Assembly: GCF_050587525.1 (NCBI RefSeq)
Contig: NZ_JBOBFT010000013.1
Coordinates: 62,001 to 126,000 of the forward strand
DNA: 64,000 bases
Origin: Plantibacter sp050587525
GTDB taxonomy: Bacteria > Actinomycetota > Actinomycetes > Actinomycetales > Microbacteriaceae
Direction: 5' to 3'
The notes under the pieces were generated by a model, which saw only the letters and a program-made list of their open reading frames with translations, did no database searches and was not told the DNA's origin. Below are positions 1 to 9,524 of the stretch, in pieces. Both the position numbers and the translations under genes were made by a program. Within the stretch, counting starts at the first letter, position 1; each line of letters begins with the position of its first letter.

Positions 1-1091
1 TCACGAAGATCTCCTCGCCCGACGCCAAGACGGTCGTCATCGACCTGGCCAAGCCGAATCTCGGCTTCCTGTGGTCCCTCACCGGCCGCGCCGGAATCGT
101 CCTCGAGCAAGCGGCGAAGAACGACCTCGCCACGACGGCGAACGGCACCGGCCCCTTCACGATCGCGAAGGGCGGCTGGAAGCAGGGCGACAGCCTCACG
201 CTCGACCGCAACGAGCACTACTACCGCGACGCACCGTCGATCGCGTCCGTGACGTTCGTCTACTACTCCGATCAGTCCGCCCTCGACAACGCGCTGCAGG
301 CCGGCGACCTCGACGTCGGCGGCACGACCAAGACGGTGGCGAAGGGCTACGCTTCGAAAACCGGTTGGACCGTGAACGAGACGAGCTCGAGCGACGTTTG
401 GACACTCGCCTTCAACAACCAGAAGGCCCCGCTGAACGACGTCCGCGTCCGGCAGGCCATCCGTCAGGCGATCGACCACAAGGCGTTCCTCTCCCTCGAC
501 GACGTGAGCGGCAAGGCGCTCGGCAGCCCCATCCCGGACTCCGACCCCGGCTACACCGACCTCACCTCGATCGACCCGTACGACCCGGCCGCAGCCAAGA
601 AGCTCCTCGCCGAAGCCGGCTACGCGAACGGCCTCGACCTCACGCTCACCATCCCGAGCCTCTACGGAGCGACCGTGAGCGATCTGCTCACCTCCCAGCT
701 GCGCGAGGTCGGGATCACCCTGACCGTCAAGCAGGTCGAATTCCCGGCCTGGCTCGACACCGTCTACAAGCAGCACGACTACGACCTCAGCTACGTCGAC
801 CACGCCGAAGCTCGCGACTTCGCGAACTACGCGAACCCCGACTACTACTTCGGGTACGACAACCGGCAGGTGCAGGATCTCTACGCCCAGTCGCAGGAGA
901 CGACGGACCTCGACGCGTCGTCCAAGCTCCTCGCCCAGGCCGCGAAGCTCGTCTCCGAGGACGCCGCAGCCGACTGGCTGTACAACTCCTCGGGCAACCA
1001 GGTGATCCGCGACACGATCTCGGGCTTCCCCACGAGCAACACCAACGCACGGCTCGACCTGTCCAAGGTCGTCGTCGGCAGCGCGAAGTAG
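1..1091 (+). CDS. Peptide/nickel-type ABC transporter substrate-binding protein, 5' end outside the window
   Basis: Reading frame 3 is open from the first base to the TAG at 1089-1091, giving about 363 residues of a larger protein, so the signal peptide and lipobox are not visible. The visible part has the C-terminal lobe typical of family 5 binding proteins (SBP_bac_5): a GTGPFTI segment, NEHYYRD, a VRQAIRQAIDHKA helix and the AKKLLAEAGY segment. These proteins capture oligopeptides, nickel complexes or other small organics outside the membrane and hand them to a DppBC-type permease pair. The permease starts 10 bases downstream, so this is the binding component of that importer. The ligand cannot be inferred from sequence alone; the downstream monooxygenases suggest an oxidisable small organic compound. 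Confidence 0.9.
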   Translation, partial: TKISSPDAKTVVIDLAKPNLGFLWSLTGRAGIVLEQAAKNDLATTANGTGPFTIAKGGWKQGDSLTLDRNEHYYRDAPSIASVTFVYYSDQSALDNALQAGDLDVGGTTKTVAKGYASKTGWTVNETSSSDVWTLAFNNQKAPLNDVRVRQAIRQAIDHKAFLSLDDVSGKALGSPIPDSDPGYTDLTSIDPYDPAAAKKLLAEAGYANGLDLTLTIPSLYGATVSDLLTSQLREVGITLTVKQVEFPAWLDTVYKQHDYDLSYVDHAEARDFANYANPDYYFGYDNRQVQDLYAQSQETTDLDASSKLLAQAAKLVSEDAAADWLYNSSGNQVIRDTISGFPTSNTNARLDLSKVVVGSAK

Positions 1092-1100
1092 GTCGCCCCA

Positions 1101-2054
1101 ATGCTCAGGTTCCTCTCGGCGCGTCTCGTCCTGCTCGTCGCCGGCCTCGTCCTCGCCAGCCTCCTCGTGTTCCTCACGCTCCGGGTCCTCCCGGGCGATG
1201 TGGCGCAGGTGCTCGGCGGGATGCAGGCGAGCGATGCGCAGCTCGCGGCGATCCGGGAGAACCTGGGCCTCGACCGCCCGCTCCCCGTCCAATACCTGGA
1301 CTGGGTGGGCGGGCTCGTGCGCTTCGATCTCGGCCACTCGCTCGTGACCGGGTCACCGGTCGCGGCGGAGCTCGCCGAGAAGGCGCAGGTGACGGTCCCG
1401 CTCGCGCTCCTCTCCCTCGGCTTCTCGATCCTGATCAGCTTCCCGCTCGGCTTCCTCGCCGCCGTCCACCATCGCCGTCCGGCCGGAACCGTCCTGTCCT
1501 TCGGAGCACAGGCGATCGCATCGATCCCCGCCGTCTGGGCTGGACTCGTCCTCGCGATCGTCTTCGGTCTCGTGCTCGGGTGGCTCCCCGTCGGAGGATT
1601 CCCCCGCGACGGCTGGGCGGACCCGGGCAAGGCGTTCGTCGCGCTCATCCTGCCAGCGATCACGATCGCCCTCATCGAAGGCGCCGTGCTGCTCCGCTTC
1701 GTCCGTTCCGCGGTCCTCGAGGTCGTCGGGACCGACTACGTCCGAGCAGGAGCGGCCCATGGACGCACCAGGACGCAGGCGCTGCTCATCCACGGCCTGC
1801 CGAACGCCGGCCTCAGCCTCGTGACCGTCTTCGGCCTGCAGGTCGCGACCGTGCTCGTCGGCGCCGTCGTCATCGAACAGCTCTTCAACCTGCCGGGCAT
1901 CGGCCGCATGCTCGTCGGCGACGTCGGCGGACGAGACCTCGTGAAAGTGCAGAGCGAGATCTTCGTGATGACGGCGTTCGTCCTCGTCGTCGGCTTCGCG
2001 ATCGACATCGTCCACCGCCTCATCGATCCCCGACAACGACAGCGAGCAGCATGA
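1101..2054 (+). CDS. ABC transporter permease, DppB-like
   Basis: A 317-residue integral membrane protein with a hydrophobic N-terminal segment followed by the LRVLPGD motif typical of DppB/OppB-type permeases, and several further hydrophobic helices. The EAA cytoplasmic loop is recognisable as DYVRAGAAHGRTRTQALLIHGLPNA, the contact site for the ATPases. It forms one half of the membrane channel of the importer encoded by the surrounding genes. The ATG at 1101 follows the binding-protein stop after 9 bases. Length and topology are normal for the family. Confidence 0.93.
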   Translation: MLRFLSARLVLLVAGLVLASLLVFLTLRVLPGDVAQVLGGMQASDAQLAAIRENLGLDRPLPVQYLDWVGGLVRFDLGHSLVTGSPVAAELAEKAQVTVPLALLSLGFSILISFPLGFLAAVHHRRPAGTVLSFGAQAIASIPAVWAGLVLAIVFGLVLGWLPVGGFPRDGWADPGKAFVALILPAITIALIEGAVLLRFVRSAVLEVVGTDYVRAGAAHGRTRTQALLIHGLPNAGLSLVTVFGLQVATVLVGAVVIEQLFNLPGIGRMLVGDVGGRDLVKVQSEIFVMTAFVLVVGFAIDIVHRLIDPRQRQRAA

Positions 2055-2079
2055 ACACGCACACCCAGGAGTGGACACG

Positions 2080-3009
2080 ATGACCGCGACCGCCATCCAC
2101 CGCATCACCGCATCCCGTCCGGGCCTCCGGGCCCCGCTCTGGCTGCGGGAGCTCGTGCGGCGCCCGAACGGCGCCATCGGCCTCGCCGTCGTCGCACTGT
2201 TCGTGGCCGTCGCGCTCATCGCCGTCGTCTGGACGCCGCACGATCCCGTGCAGGCCGCGCCCTACCAGCAGTGGCTCCCGGCGTCCTGGCAGCACCCGTT
2301 CGGCACCGATGCGCTCGGACGCGACACGCTCAGCCGACTCATGGCGGCCACCTCGACGGCACTCGTCGTCGCGTTCGCGGCGATCGCGCTCTCCGGCGTC
2401 CTCGGCATCCTCCTCGCAGCGCTGAGCTCGCTCACCTCGGTCTGGTTCCGGGAAGCGACGGCGGTCCTCATCGACGTCCTCGTCGCGTTCCCCACACTCC
2501 TCATCGCGATGATGCTCGCATCGTCCTTCGGCGGGTCCCTCGCCGTCGTGATCCTCGCCGTCGGCATCAGCTTCAGCATCTCGATCGGTCGGGTCACGAA
2601 AGCCGAGATGACACGGGTGCTCGCGAGCGACTACGTGCTCGCGGGGCGTGCGGCGGGCTTCGGCCCAGCCCGGACCCTCGTCGAGCACGTCGTGCCCAAC
2701 GTCGGCTCCGTCTTCATCGTCCAGCTCTCGATCGCGGGCGGCGTCGCGGTCCTCGCGGAGGCCGGGCTGTCCTACCTGGGCTACGGCGCCCCGCCGAATA
2801 CACCGTCCTGGGGCCGGATGCTCGCCGACTCGCAGAGCTCCATCACGACGCACCCGTGGTCGGTCATCTGGCCGGGCCTCACGATCGCCCTCTTCGTCTT
2901 CGGACTCAGCCTCCTGGGCGACGCGATCCGCGAAGCGACTGACCCCCGCCTGAAGCGGGGCCGCATCCCGGCCTCGGACGAGCAGACCGCTGCAGAGGTG
3001 ACGTGGTGA
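2080..3009 (+). CDS. ABC transporter permease, DppC-like
   Basis: A 309-residue permease, the partner of the DppB-like protein. It has the N-terminal helix, the FGTDALGRDTLSRL motif diagnostic of DppC/OppC permeases, and an EAA loop (DYVLAGRAAGFGPARTLVEHVVPN). I chose the ATG at 2080 rather than the GTG at 2071 because AGGAG at 2067-2071 lies about 8 bases before the ATG. The stop overlaps the start region of the first ATPase, so the genes are translationally coupled. Confidence 0.92.
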   Translation: MTATAIHRITASRPGLRAPLWLRELVRRPNGAIGLAVVALFVAVALIAVVWTPHDPVQAAPYQQWLPASWQHPFGTDALGRDTLSRLMAATSTALVVAFAAIALSGVLGILLAALSSLTSVWFREATAVLIDVLVAFPTLLIAMMLASSFGGSLAVVILAVGISFSISIGRVTKAEMTRVLASDYVLAGRAAGFGPARTLVEHVVPNVGSVFIVQLSIAGGVAVLAEAGLSYLGYGAPPNTPSWGRMLADSQSSITTHPWSVIWPGLTIALFVFGLSLLGDAIREATDPRLKRGRIPASDEQTAAEVTW

Positions 3010-3857
3010 GCGGAGGTGACGCGGTGAGCGGGACGGCAGCGTTGCACGACGACCGTTCGCTCGTCGTCGACGGACTGACGATCGAGCTCGGCGGCCGACG
3101 AGTCGTCGACGACGTCTCCTTCACCCTGTCCACCGGCGAACGGCTCGGCCTCATCGGCGAGTCCGGCTCAGGAAAGTCGCTCACGGCGCTCGCGATCCTC
3201 GGGCTGCTCCCGGAGGAGGCGACCGCCACCGGAAGCATCACCCTCGACGGCGTGGAGCTCCTCGGCCGGGACGACTTCGACCTCGCGGCCATCCGAGGAC
3301 GCCGCATCGGCATGGTGTTCCAGGAACCGCAGACCGCCCTCAACCCGCTCCTCCCCGTCGGACGCCAGATCTCCGAACCGATCAGGGCCCACTTCCGCGT
3401 GTCCAGGAGGGAGGCGCATGCACGCGCGGTGGAGCTCGCCGCCCGCGTCCTCCTCCCCGATCCGGAGCGCACCGTCCGTCTCTACCCGCACCAGCTCTCA
3501 GGCGGCCAACGCCAGCGCGTCGCGATCGCGGCGGCGCTCTCGACGAGCCCGGCCGTCCTCATCGCCGACGAACCGACCACGGCCCTCGACGTGACGATCC
3601 AGGCCGAGATCCTCACCCTCTTCGAACGCCTCGTCGAGGAGACGGGGGCCTCGCTCCTGTTCATCACCCACGATCTCGCGGTCCTGTCGCGCATCAGCAC
3701 CCACGCGGTCGTCCTCGCCGGCGGCAGCGTCGTCGAACGGGGCGCAGTCGTCGACCTCGTGCACGAACCGACGCACACCGTCACGAAGCACCTCATCCGC
3801 GCAGCGAGGGCGACCAGCTGGGTCCACCGCGCGCCGGCGGAAGGGGGTGCGCGATGA
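3003..3857 (+). CDS. ABC transporter ATP-binding protein, DppD-like
   Basis: A 284-residue ATPase of the oligopeptide importer family. Walker A is GESGSGKS (about residues 52-59), the signature LSGGQRQR starts near residue 165, and Walker B is LIADEPT, followed by the switch histidine in FITHDL. The C-terminal region carries the HEPTHTVTKHLI segment typical of DppD/OppD proteins, although the usual cysteine-rich tail is not seen. The GTG at 3003 overlaps the previous stop. A second GTG at 3024 has a better ribosome-binding site (GGAGG at 3012-3016), so the true start could be seven codons later. Confidence 0.92.
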   Translation: MVSGGDAVSGTAALHDDRSLVVDGLTIELGGRRVVDDVSFTLSTGERLGLIGESGSGKSLTALAILGLLPEEATATGSITLDGVELLGRDDFDLAAIRGRRIGMVFQEPQTALNPLLPVGRQISEPIRAHFRVSRREAHARAVELAARVLLPDPERTVRLYPHQLSGGQRQRVAIAAALSTSPAVLIADEPTTALDVTIQAEILTLFERLVEETGASLLFITHDLAVLSRISTHAVVLAGGSVVERGAVVDLVHEPTHTVTKHLIRAARATSWVHRAPAEGGAR

Positions 3858-4684
3858 CCGTCGCGAACACCTCTGCCGTCTCTGAGCCGATCACGCCGCT
3901 CCTCCGGGTGCGCGGGCTGTCCAGGGACTACCGGCTCCCCCGCGAGCACCTCTTCGCACCTGCACCGGTGCGGCACGCGGTCCGCGAGGTCGACCTCGAC
4001 GTCTTCGACGGCGACGCGATCGCCGTGATCGGCGAATCCGGCTCCGGCAAGTCGACCCTCGTCCGCACCATGCTCGCCCTCGACGAGGCGAGCGCGGGAA
4101 CGGTCGAGTTCGACGGCCGCCCCGTGGAACCGGGCAGCGCGGCATCACTCCACTGGTTCAGGAGCCGCACGGGCATCGTCTTCCAGGACCCGTACTCGTC
4201 ACTCGACCCGCGACAGTCCGTCGGGCGCATCGTCTCCGAGCCGCTGCGCGCGCTCGGCACCGCCGGCGACCACCGCGCGCTCGTCCACGAAGCGCTCGAA
4301 CAGGTCGGCCTCCACACGTGGCGGGCGCGCCAGTACCCGCACGAGCTGTCCGGCGGGCAACGACAACGCATCGCGATCGCACGAGCCATCGTGCACCGAC
4401 CCCGACTCCTCGTGGGAGACGAAGCGCTCAGCGCCCTCGACGTCACGATCCGCGCGCAGATCCTCGAACTCCTGCGGCGGCTGCGGGCCGAGCTCGGCCT
4501 CACGATCGTGTTCGTCTCGCACGACATCGGACTCGTCGGCCATCTCTGCAACCGGATCGCCGTCATGCGCGACGGTCGCGTCGTCGAAGTCGGCGACACC
4601 GACGCCGTGCTCGAGGACCCACAGCACCCCTACACCGCGGCACTGCTCCGAGCCGTGCCGACCCTCATCGAAAGGACGATCTGA
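3854..4684 (+). CDS. ABC transporter ATP-binding protein, DppF-like
   Basis: A 276-residue ATPase, the second nucleotide-binding subunit of the importer. Walker A GESGSGKS is at residues 60-67, the signature LSGGQRQR starts near 165, Walker B is LVGDEALSALD, and the switch is FVSHDI. The QDPYSSLDPR Q-loop is typical of the DppF/OppF subgroup. Its ATG overlaps the previous stop as ATGA at 3854-3857, a coupled start that gives equal subunit supply. The next gene begins one base after its stop. Confidence 0.92.
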   Translation: MTVANTSAVSEPITPLLRVRGLSRDYRLPREHLFAPAPVRHAVREVDLDVFDGDAIAVIGESGSGKSTLVRTMLALDEASAGTVEFDGRPVEPGSAASLHWFRSRTGIVFQDPYSSLDPRQSVGRIVSEPLRALGTAGDHRALVHEALEQVGLHTWRARQYPHELSGGQRQRIAIARAIVHRPRLLVGDEALSALDVTIRAQILELLRRLRAELGLTIVFVSHDIGLVGHLCNRIAVMRDGRVVEVGDTDAVLEDPQHPYTAALLRAVPTLIERTI

Positions 4685-4685
4685 C

Positions 4686-5756
4686 ATGACCGACCACGCA
4701 GCACCGAAGCCCTTCAAACTCGGCTTCCTCAGCCACGGCACGGCCAGCGGCCGCACGCCGGGCGAACACTACCGACAGGTCCTCGACGTCATCCAGGCGG
4801 CCGAGGACCTCGGATACGACGGCGCCTGGATCGCCCAGCACCACCTCAGCACCGACATCGGCGTCTCGTCGCCCCTCGTGACCTTCGCCGCTGCAGCGGC
4901 GCGGACGAGCCGCATCGAGTTCGGCACCGCCATCACCACGATCCCCCTCGAAGACCCCCTGCGGCTCGCGGAGGACGTGGCGGTCCTCGACGCGCTCTCC
5001 GGCGGCCGGTTCCAACTGGGACTCGGCTCCGGCGGCGCCAACCAGGGCGCGTTCACGGCCTTCGGCCTCGACTCCGAAGAGGCACGAGCCATCGGCGACG
5101 AGAAGACGGCCGCCCTCCGATCCGCGCTCCGCGGCGAACCGATCCGCGACACCGGGCTCGTCCTGCAGCCGCCGGCGGCGTCGGTGGCCGAGCGGATCTG
5201 GCGGTCGACGTCGAGCCCGGAACGCGCGGCCCGCATCGCCGCCGACGGCGACGGACTGCTCCTCGGCACCGCATTCCACGATCCGCTCACCGTGCAGCGT
5301 CCGCTCCTCGACCGCTACCTCGGCGCCTGGAACCACGAAGCCGCTCCCCGCGTGGGCGTCGTCCGCGCGATCTGGCCCGCGGTCGACCGCGAACGCGCCC
5401 TCGCCGAGATCGCACCGGCCTACGCCCAGCGCGGCTCGCTGCGCTGGGCGGCCGACGGCGATCGCTCGACCGCTGAGATCGCGGCCTCCCTCAACGTGCA
5501 CTTCGGCTCCGTCGAGGAGATCGTCGCGAGCCTCGCGACGGATCCGGCGCTCTTCCCCTTCGCCGACTACCTCATCCCCGTCGTCGATCATGCATTCACC
5601 CCGGTCGACGACGTCATCCGCCGCCTGGAGATCATCGCGACCGAGATCGCTCCCGCATTCGGTTGGGTTCCGCCCGGAGCGAGACGGCAACCGGACGGCT
5701 CCGGGCGGGAACCGGACGGCGCGGCCGATCGCGAGCTGCAGGAGGTGTCGTCATGA
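4686..5756 (+). CDS. Luciferase-like flavin-dependent monooxygenase (short type, about 350 aa)
   Basis: A 356-residue luciferase-like (LLM) monooxygenase with a single TIM-barrel fold. Visible hallmarks are GYDGAWIAQHH, the SRIEFGTAITTIPLEDPLRLAEDVAVLD strand-helix segment and the GGRFQLGLGSG flavin phosphate region. The family uses reduced FMN and oxygen to oxidise small organics. It resembles the group named after Klebsiella KPN_01858, whose members I recall near peptide-type ABC importers; this is from memory and the substrate is not established. It starts one base after the importer ATPase and ends in an ATGA overlap with a second, related short monooxygenase. A separate reductase must supply FMNH2, since none is encoded in this operon. 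Confidence 0.85.
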   Translation: MTDHAAPKPFKLGFLSHGTASGRTPGEHYRQVLDVIQAAEDLGYDGAWIAQHHLSTDIGVSSPLVTFAAAAARTSRIEFGTAITTIPLEDPLRLAEDVAVLDALSGGRFQLGLGSGGANQGAFTAFGLDSEEARAIGDEKTAALRSALRGEPIRDTGLVLQPPAASVAERIWRSTSSPERAARIAADGDGLLLGTAFHDPLTVQRPLLDRYLGAWNHEAAPRVGVVRAIWPAVDRERALAEIAPAYAQRGSLRWAADGDRSTAEIAASLNVHFGSVEEIVASLATDPALFPFADYLIPVVDHAFTPVDDVIRRLEIIATEIAPAFGWVPPGARRQPDGSGREPDGAADRELQEVSS

Positions 5757-6802
5757 CCTCCTTCCGCCTCGGCTTCCAGACCCACGTCCACGGGCACGCT
5801 CCCGCCCGCGAGCTCCTGCCTGGACTCGTCGACCTCTACGTGGCAGCAGAAGAACTCGGTTTCGAATCCGGGTGGGTCGCCCAGCACCACCTGCGCGCAG
5901 AGAACGGACGGCTGCCGTCGCCGCTCGTGCTCCTCGGAGCGGTCGCGGAACGGACGAGCCGGATCCGACTCGGCACGAGCGTCATCGTCCTCCCCCTCGA
6001 ACAGCCCGTCCGGCTCGCCGAGGACGCAGCGACCGTCGATGCGATCTCCGAAGGACGCCTCGAACTCGGCCTCGGAACCGGCGGTCCCAGCGCCGCCGAG
6101 TTCGCGGCGTTCGGCCGTGACGCCGACGAACGCCACGGCGCCTACGAGCGCGCGTTCGTGGCCCTCGTCGACCTCCTCGCCGAACGGACCGTCGTCGGCG
6201 GCCAACGCCTCTCACCCTCCGGAGCAGGAATCCTCGACCGGCTGTGGGACTCGCACTACCGCCAGGCAGAGGTCGCCCAGTCGGCGACGCACGGTCGCGG
6301 CCTCCTCCTCGGCATCGGCCCGGCGCGCAGCGTCCAGGAACCGCTCGCCGGGCTGTACCGGCAGCACCACCGCGCGAGCCACCCGAACACGCCGCCGCGC
6401 ATCGCAGCGTTCCGCGGCGTGTTCCCTGGCGAGAGCAGACTCGAACGGGAGCGCACGCTCGCACCGGACGTGCAGCGGATGACGGAGCACCTCATCACCT
6501 CCGGCACACTGCGGATCGGTTCGACCGCGGCCGAAACCCTCGCCGCGCTCAACGTGCAGTACGGGACGCCGGACGACATCGTCGCATCCCTCCGCCGCGA
6601 TCCCGTCCTCCCGTACGCCTCCGACCTCGTCCTCGCCGTGCAGGCGGAGAGCACGAGCATCCCGGACGCCATCCGCAACCTCGAGGTCATCGCCGCCGAG
6701 ATCGCACCCCGGTTGGGCTGGTCCGCCAAGCGTCCGGTGGCGAAGGGAACCGGTGGTTCGTCCTCAGCGGCGACGAGCACCCGGACGGAGCACGCAGCAT
6801 GA
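5753..6802 (+). CDS. Luciferase-like flavin-dependent monooxygenase, second short paralogue
   Basis: A 349-residue paralogue of the preceding protein, sharing the GWVAQHH, TSRIRLGTSVIVLPLEQPVRLAEDAATVDAISEGR and NVQYGTPDDIVASLRRDP segments. The ATG at 5753 is preceded by AGGAGG and overlaps the upstream stop (ATGA). An upstream in-frame extension exists but would overlap the previous gene by about 90 bases and lacks family similarity. The tandem pair may work as a heterodimer, as bacterial luciferase LuxAB does, or may act on two different substrates. The first is inference; the paralogy is visible in the sequence. Confidence 0.85.
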   Translation: MTSFRLGFQTHVHGHAPARELLPGLVDLYVAAEELGFESGWVAQHHLRAENGRLPSPLVLLGAVAERTSRIRLGTSVIVLPLEQPVRLAEDAATVDAISEGRLELGLGTGGPSAAEFAAFGRDADERHGAYERAFVALVDLLAERTVVGGQRLSPSGAGILDRLWDSHYRQAEVAQSATHGRGLLLGIGPARSVQEPLAGLYRQHHRASHPNTPPRIAAFRGVFPGESRLERERTLAPDVQRMTEHLITSGTLRIGSTAAETLAALNVQYGTPDDIVASLRRDPVLPYASDLVLAVQAESTSIPDAIRNLEVIAAEIAPRLGWSAKRPVAKGTGGSSSAATSTRTEHAA

Positions 6803-8169
6803 CACGCGAACTCCACCTCAACGGCTTCCTGAAACCAGGAGGGACCCACCTGGCGGGATGGCGGCACCCGGACGCCGTGCCGGACGCCGGCGTGAACCTG
6901 CGCTACGTGACCGAACTCGTCCGAACCCTCGAGGAGGCGAAGTTCGACGCGATCTTCATCGCCGACCTCATCGCGGTCCCCGATTCCGGCGACGACGTCC
7001 TCTCGCGGGTGTCGGTCGTCAACGACGGCTTCGAACCGATCACGCTCCTGGCGGCGCTCGCGGCCTCGACGGAACGCATCGGCCTCATCGCGACGGCCTC
7101 GACGAGCTACAACGAGCCGTACACCCTGGCGAGGGCCTTCGCTTCGCTCGACCACCTCTCGGGCGGGCGGGCCGGCTGGAACGTCGTCACCTCGCTCGTC
7201 GACGCCGAAGCGCGCAACTTCGGGCTGACCGAGCACCTCGCCCACGGAGACCGGTACGCGAGGGCCCGCGAGTTCTTCGACGTGGTGACGGGCCTCTGGG
7301 ACAGCTTCGACGACGACGCGTTCCCCGTCGACGTCGCGAGCGGCACCTACTTCGAACCGGACCGGCTGCACTGGCTGGACCATCGGGGCGAGCGGTTCCG
7401 CGTGGCTGGGCCGCTCAACATCGCGAGGCCGCCGCAGGGACGTCCCGTCATCGCCCAGGCCGGATCCTCGGAAGCCGGTCGCGACCTGGCGGCCGAGATC
7501 GGCGAGGTGATCTTCTCCGCAGCCCGTGACTTCGACACCTCGCTCGCATTCACACGCGACATCAAGCGACGCGCGGTCCTCGCGGGACGAGACCCCGACC
7601 AGGTGCTCGTCCTCCCGGCCCTCACCGCCTTCATCGCGCCGACGCGGGCCCAGGCGGAGGACGAACGCGACGAAATCCAAGCGCTCCTGCACCCGCGGGT
7701 CCTCCTGGCCGACCTCGAGTACTTCCTCGGCGGCGTCGACCTGAGCTCCCACGACCTCGACGGCCCCCTCCCGGACATCCCGGACACGAACCAGGCCAGC
7801 CGCAGCGGACGCGCCACACTCGTCGCCCTGGCTCGCGACGAGCGGCTCAGCATCAGGCAGCTCGCCGACCGGGTCGGCCGATCCGAACAGGCCGTCGCCG
7901 GCACCGCGGAGGACGTCGCCGACCACATCGAGGAATGGTTCACCGCCGGCGCCGCGGACGGCTTCAACGTCGCCTTCCCGTACCTGCCGACCTCGCTCAC
8001 CCGCTTCACCTCCCTCGTCGTGCCCGAGCTGCAGCGGAGGGGACTCTTCCGCACCGACTACCGCGGCAGGACCCTGCGGGACCATCTGGGCCTCGACCGG
8101 CCAGCATCGCGATACCCGGCTGCAGGGCACTCGACACCGGCAGCGACCGAACAGGAGCACATCGCATGA
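6799..8169 (+). CDS. NtaA/SnaA/DszA-type flavin-dependent monooxygenase
   Basis: A 456-residue monooxygenase of the NtaA/SnaA/SoxA(DszA) subfamily, longer than the two upstream LLM proteins. It has the N-terminal HLAGWRHP segment, FIADLIAV, the STSYNEPYTLARAFASLDHLSGGRAGWNVVTS block and the PLNIARPPQGRPVIAQAGSSEAGRDLA segment that shape the FMN site in this subfamily. Such enzymes hydroxylate nitrilotriacetate, EDTA, dibenzothiophene sulfone or related substrates, using FMNH2 from a partner reductase. The ATG at 6799 overlaps the previous stop (ATGA). The substrate is unknown. Confidence 0.88.
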   Translation: MTRELHLNGFLKPGGTHLAGWRHPDAVPDAGVNLRYVTELVRTLEEAKFDAIFIADLIAVPDSGDDVLSRVSVVNDGFEPITLLAALAASTERIGLIATASTSYNEPYTLARAFASLDHLSGGRAGWNVVTSLVDAEARNFGLTEHLAHGDRYARAREFFDVVTGLWDSFDDDAFPVDVASGTYFEPDRLHWLDHRGERFRVAGPLNIARPPQGRPVIAQAGSSEAGRDLAAEIGEVIFSAARDFDTSLAFTRDIKRRAVLAGRDPDQVLVLPALTAFIAPTRAQAEDERDEIQALLHPRVLLADLEYFLGGVDLSSHDLDGPLPDIPDTNQASRSGRATLVALARDERLSIRQLADRVGRSEQAVAGTAEDVADHIEEWFTAGAADGFNVAFPYLPTSLTRFTSLVVPELQRRGLFRTDYRGRTLRDHLGLDRPASRYPAAGHSTPAATEQEHIA

Positions 8170-9524
8170 CTGCACAGACCACCCGAACACGACGCCCGCT
8201 GGACTTCGGCGCGCTCCTGCACGGCTCCGGCGGACACCTCGCAGCATGGCGGTACCCGGGAGGGACCGCCGACGGAGAGCTCGACCTGGCGCACCACGTC
8301 GCCGTCGCGAAGACGCTCGAGGCCGGCGGGTTCAGCGCGATCTTCGTCGCCGACGTCGTCGCCATCTGGGGACACCACCTCGACTCGCTCAGCCGGACGA
8401 CCCGCGCCAGTTACTTCGAGCCGCTCACCCTCCTCTCGGCGCTGGCAGCCGTGACGGAGCGGATCGGACTCGTGGCGACCGTGACGACGAGCTACAACGA
8501 GCCGTACAACGTGGCACGGAAGTTCGCTTCTCTCGACCACCTCTCGGGAGGCCGGGCCGGCTGGAACGTCGTCACGAGCGTCGTCCCGCTCGAAGCGGCG
8601 AACTACGGCCGCGAGGAGCACTTCTCCCACGCGGACCGCTACCGCAAGGCTGCCGAGTTCGTCGACATCGTGACCGCGCTCTGGGACAGTTTCGACGACG
8701 CGTCCGTCATCCGCGACCGCGAAGCCGGACGGTACTTCCTCCCGGGCGGCAGGAGCGCGATCGATCACGTCGGCGAGTTCTTCAGCGTCGCCGGACCGCT
8801 CAACACCTCCAGACCACCGCAGGGCCACCCGGTGATCTTCCAGGCCGGCGCCTCCGAGACGGGCCGGCGGTTCGCCGCGACGGTGGGCGAGGTCATCTTC
8901 GCAGCGCCCCACTCGATCGACGAGGCCATCGGCTATCGGAACGCGCTCGACCGGGACCTCGCCGAAGCCGGGCGCTCCCCCGACGACGTCCGGGTGTGGC
9001 CCGTCCTCACGCCGTTCATCGGTTCGACGGAGTCGGAGGCGAGAGCGAAGCACGAGCGACTCCTCGACCTCGTCCACGACGATGTGCTGCGCCGAGCCGT
9101 GCAGGACAACGTCGGGGACACCGACCTGAGCGACGCCGACCTCGATGCGCCCCTCCCGGACATCCCCGACACCAACCGGTCCAAGAGCCGGAGAGAGGGC
9201 ATCCTGCACCTCGCGCGGACCGAGCAGCTGACGCTCCGAGACCTCGGCCGGCGTCTCGTCGGCTCCGGAACGGTCGGGACGCCGGAGCAGATCGCCGATC
9301 ACATCGAACACTGGTGGCATGCCGGCGCGGCAGACGGGTTCAACGTCTCCTTCCCGGTGCTGCCGGAGGACGCACGCCTGTTCGTCGACCACGTGCTGCC
9401 CGTCCTCGAACGCCGAGGCTCCTTCCAGCCGCACCTCGGAGCGACGCTCCGGGAGACGCTCGGCCTCGCGAAGCCCGCGCTGCCCGCGCACCGTGCAGCG
9501 GCTCGCATCGAGGCACGCGCATGA
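8166..9524 (+). CDS. NtaA/SnaA/DszA-type flavin-dependent monooxygenase, second copy
   Basis: A 452-residue paralogue of the preceding gene product. It shares FVADVVAIWG, TTSYNEPYNVARKFASLDHLSGGRAGWNVVTS, the PPQGHPVIFQAGASETGRRFAA block and a C-terminal ADGFNVSFPVLPEDARLFVDHVLPVL segment. AGGAG lies shortly before the ATG at 8166, which overlaps the previous stop. The operon therefore encodes two short and two long flavin monooxygenases. This could mean a multi-step oxidative breakdown, or a set of enzymes with different side-chain preference fed by one importer. Confidence 0.88.
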   Translation: MTAQTTRTRRPLDFGALLHGSGGHLAAWRYPGGTADGELDLAHHVAVAKTLEAGGFSAIFVADVVAIWGHHLDSLSRTTRASYFEPLTLLSALAAVTERIGLVATVTTSYNEPYNVARKFASLDHLSGGRAGWNVVTSVVPLEAANYGREEHFSHADRYRKAAEFVDIVTALWDSFDDASVIRDREAGRYFLPGGRSAIDHVGEFFSVAGPLNTSRPPQGHPVIFQAGASETGRRFAATVGEVIFAAPHSIDEAIGYRNALDRDLAEAGRSPDDVRVWPVLTPFIGSTESEARAKHERLLDLVHDDVLRRAVQDNVGDTDLSDADLDAPLPDIPDTNRSKSRREGILHLARTEQLTLRDLGRRLVGSGTVGTPEQIADHIEHWWHAGAADGFNVSFPVLPEDARLFVDHVLPVLERRGSFQPHLGATLRETLGLAKPALPAHRAAARIEARA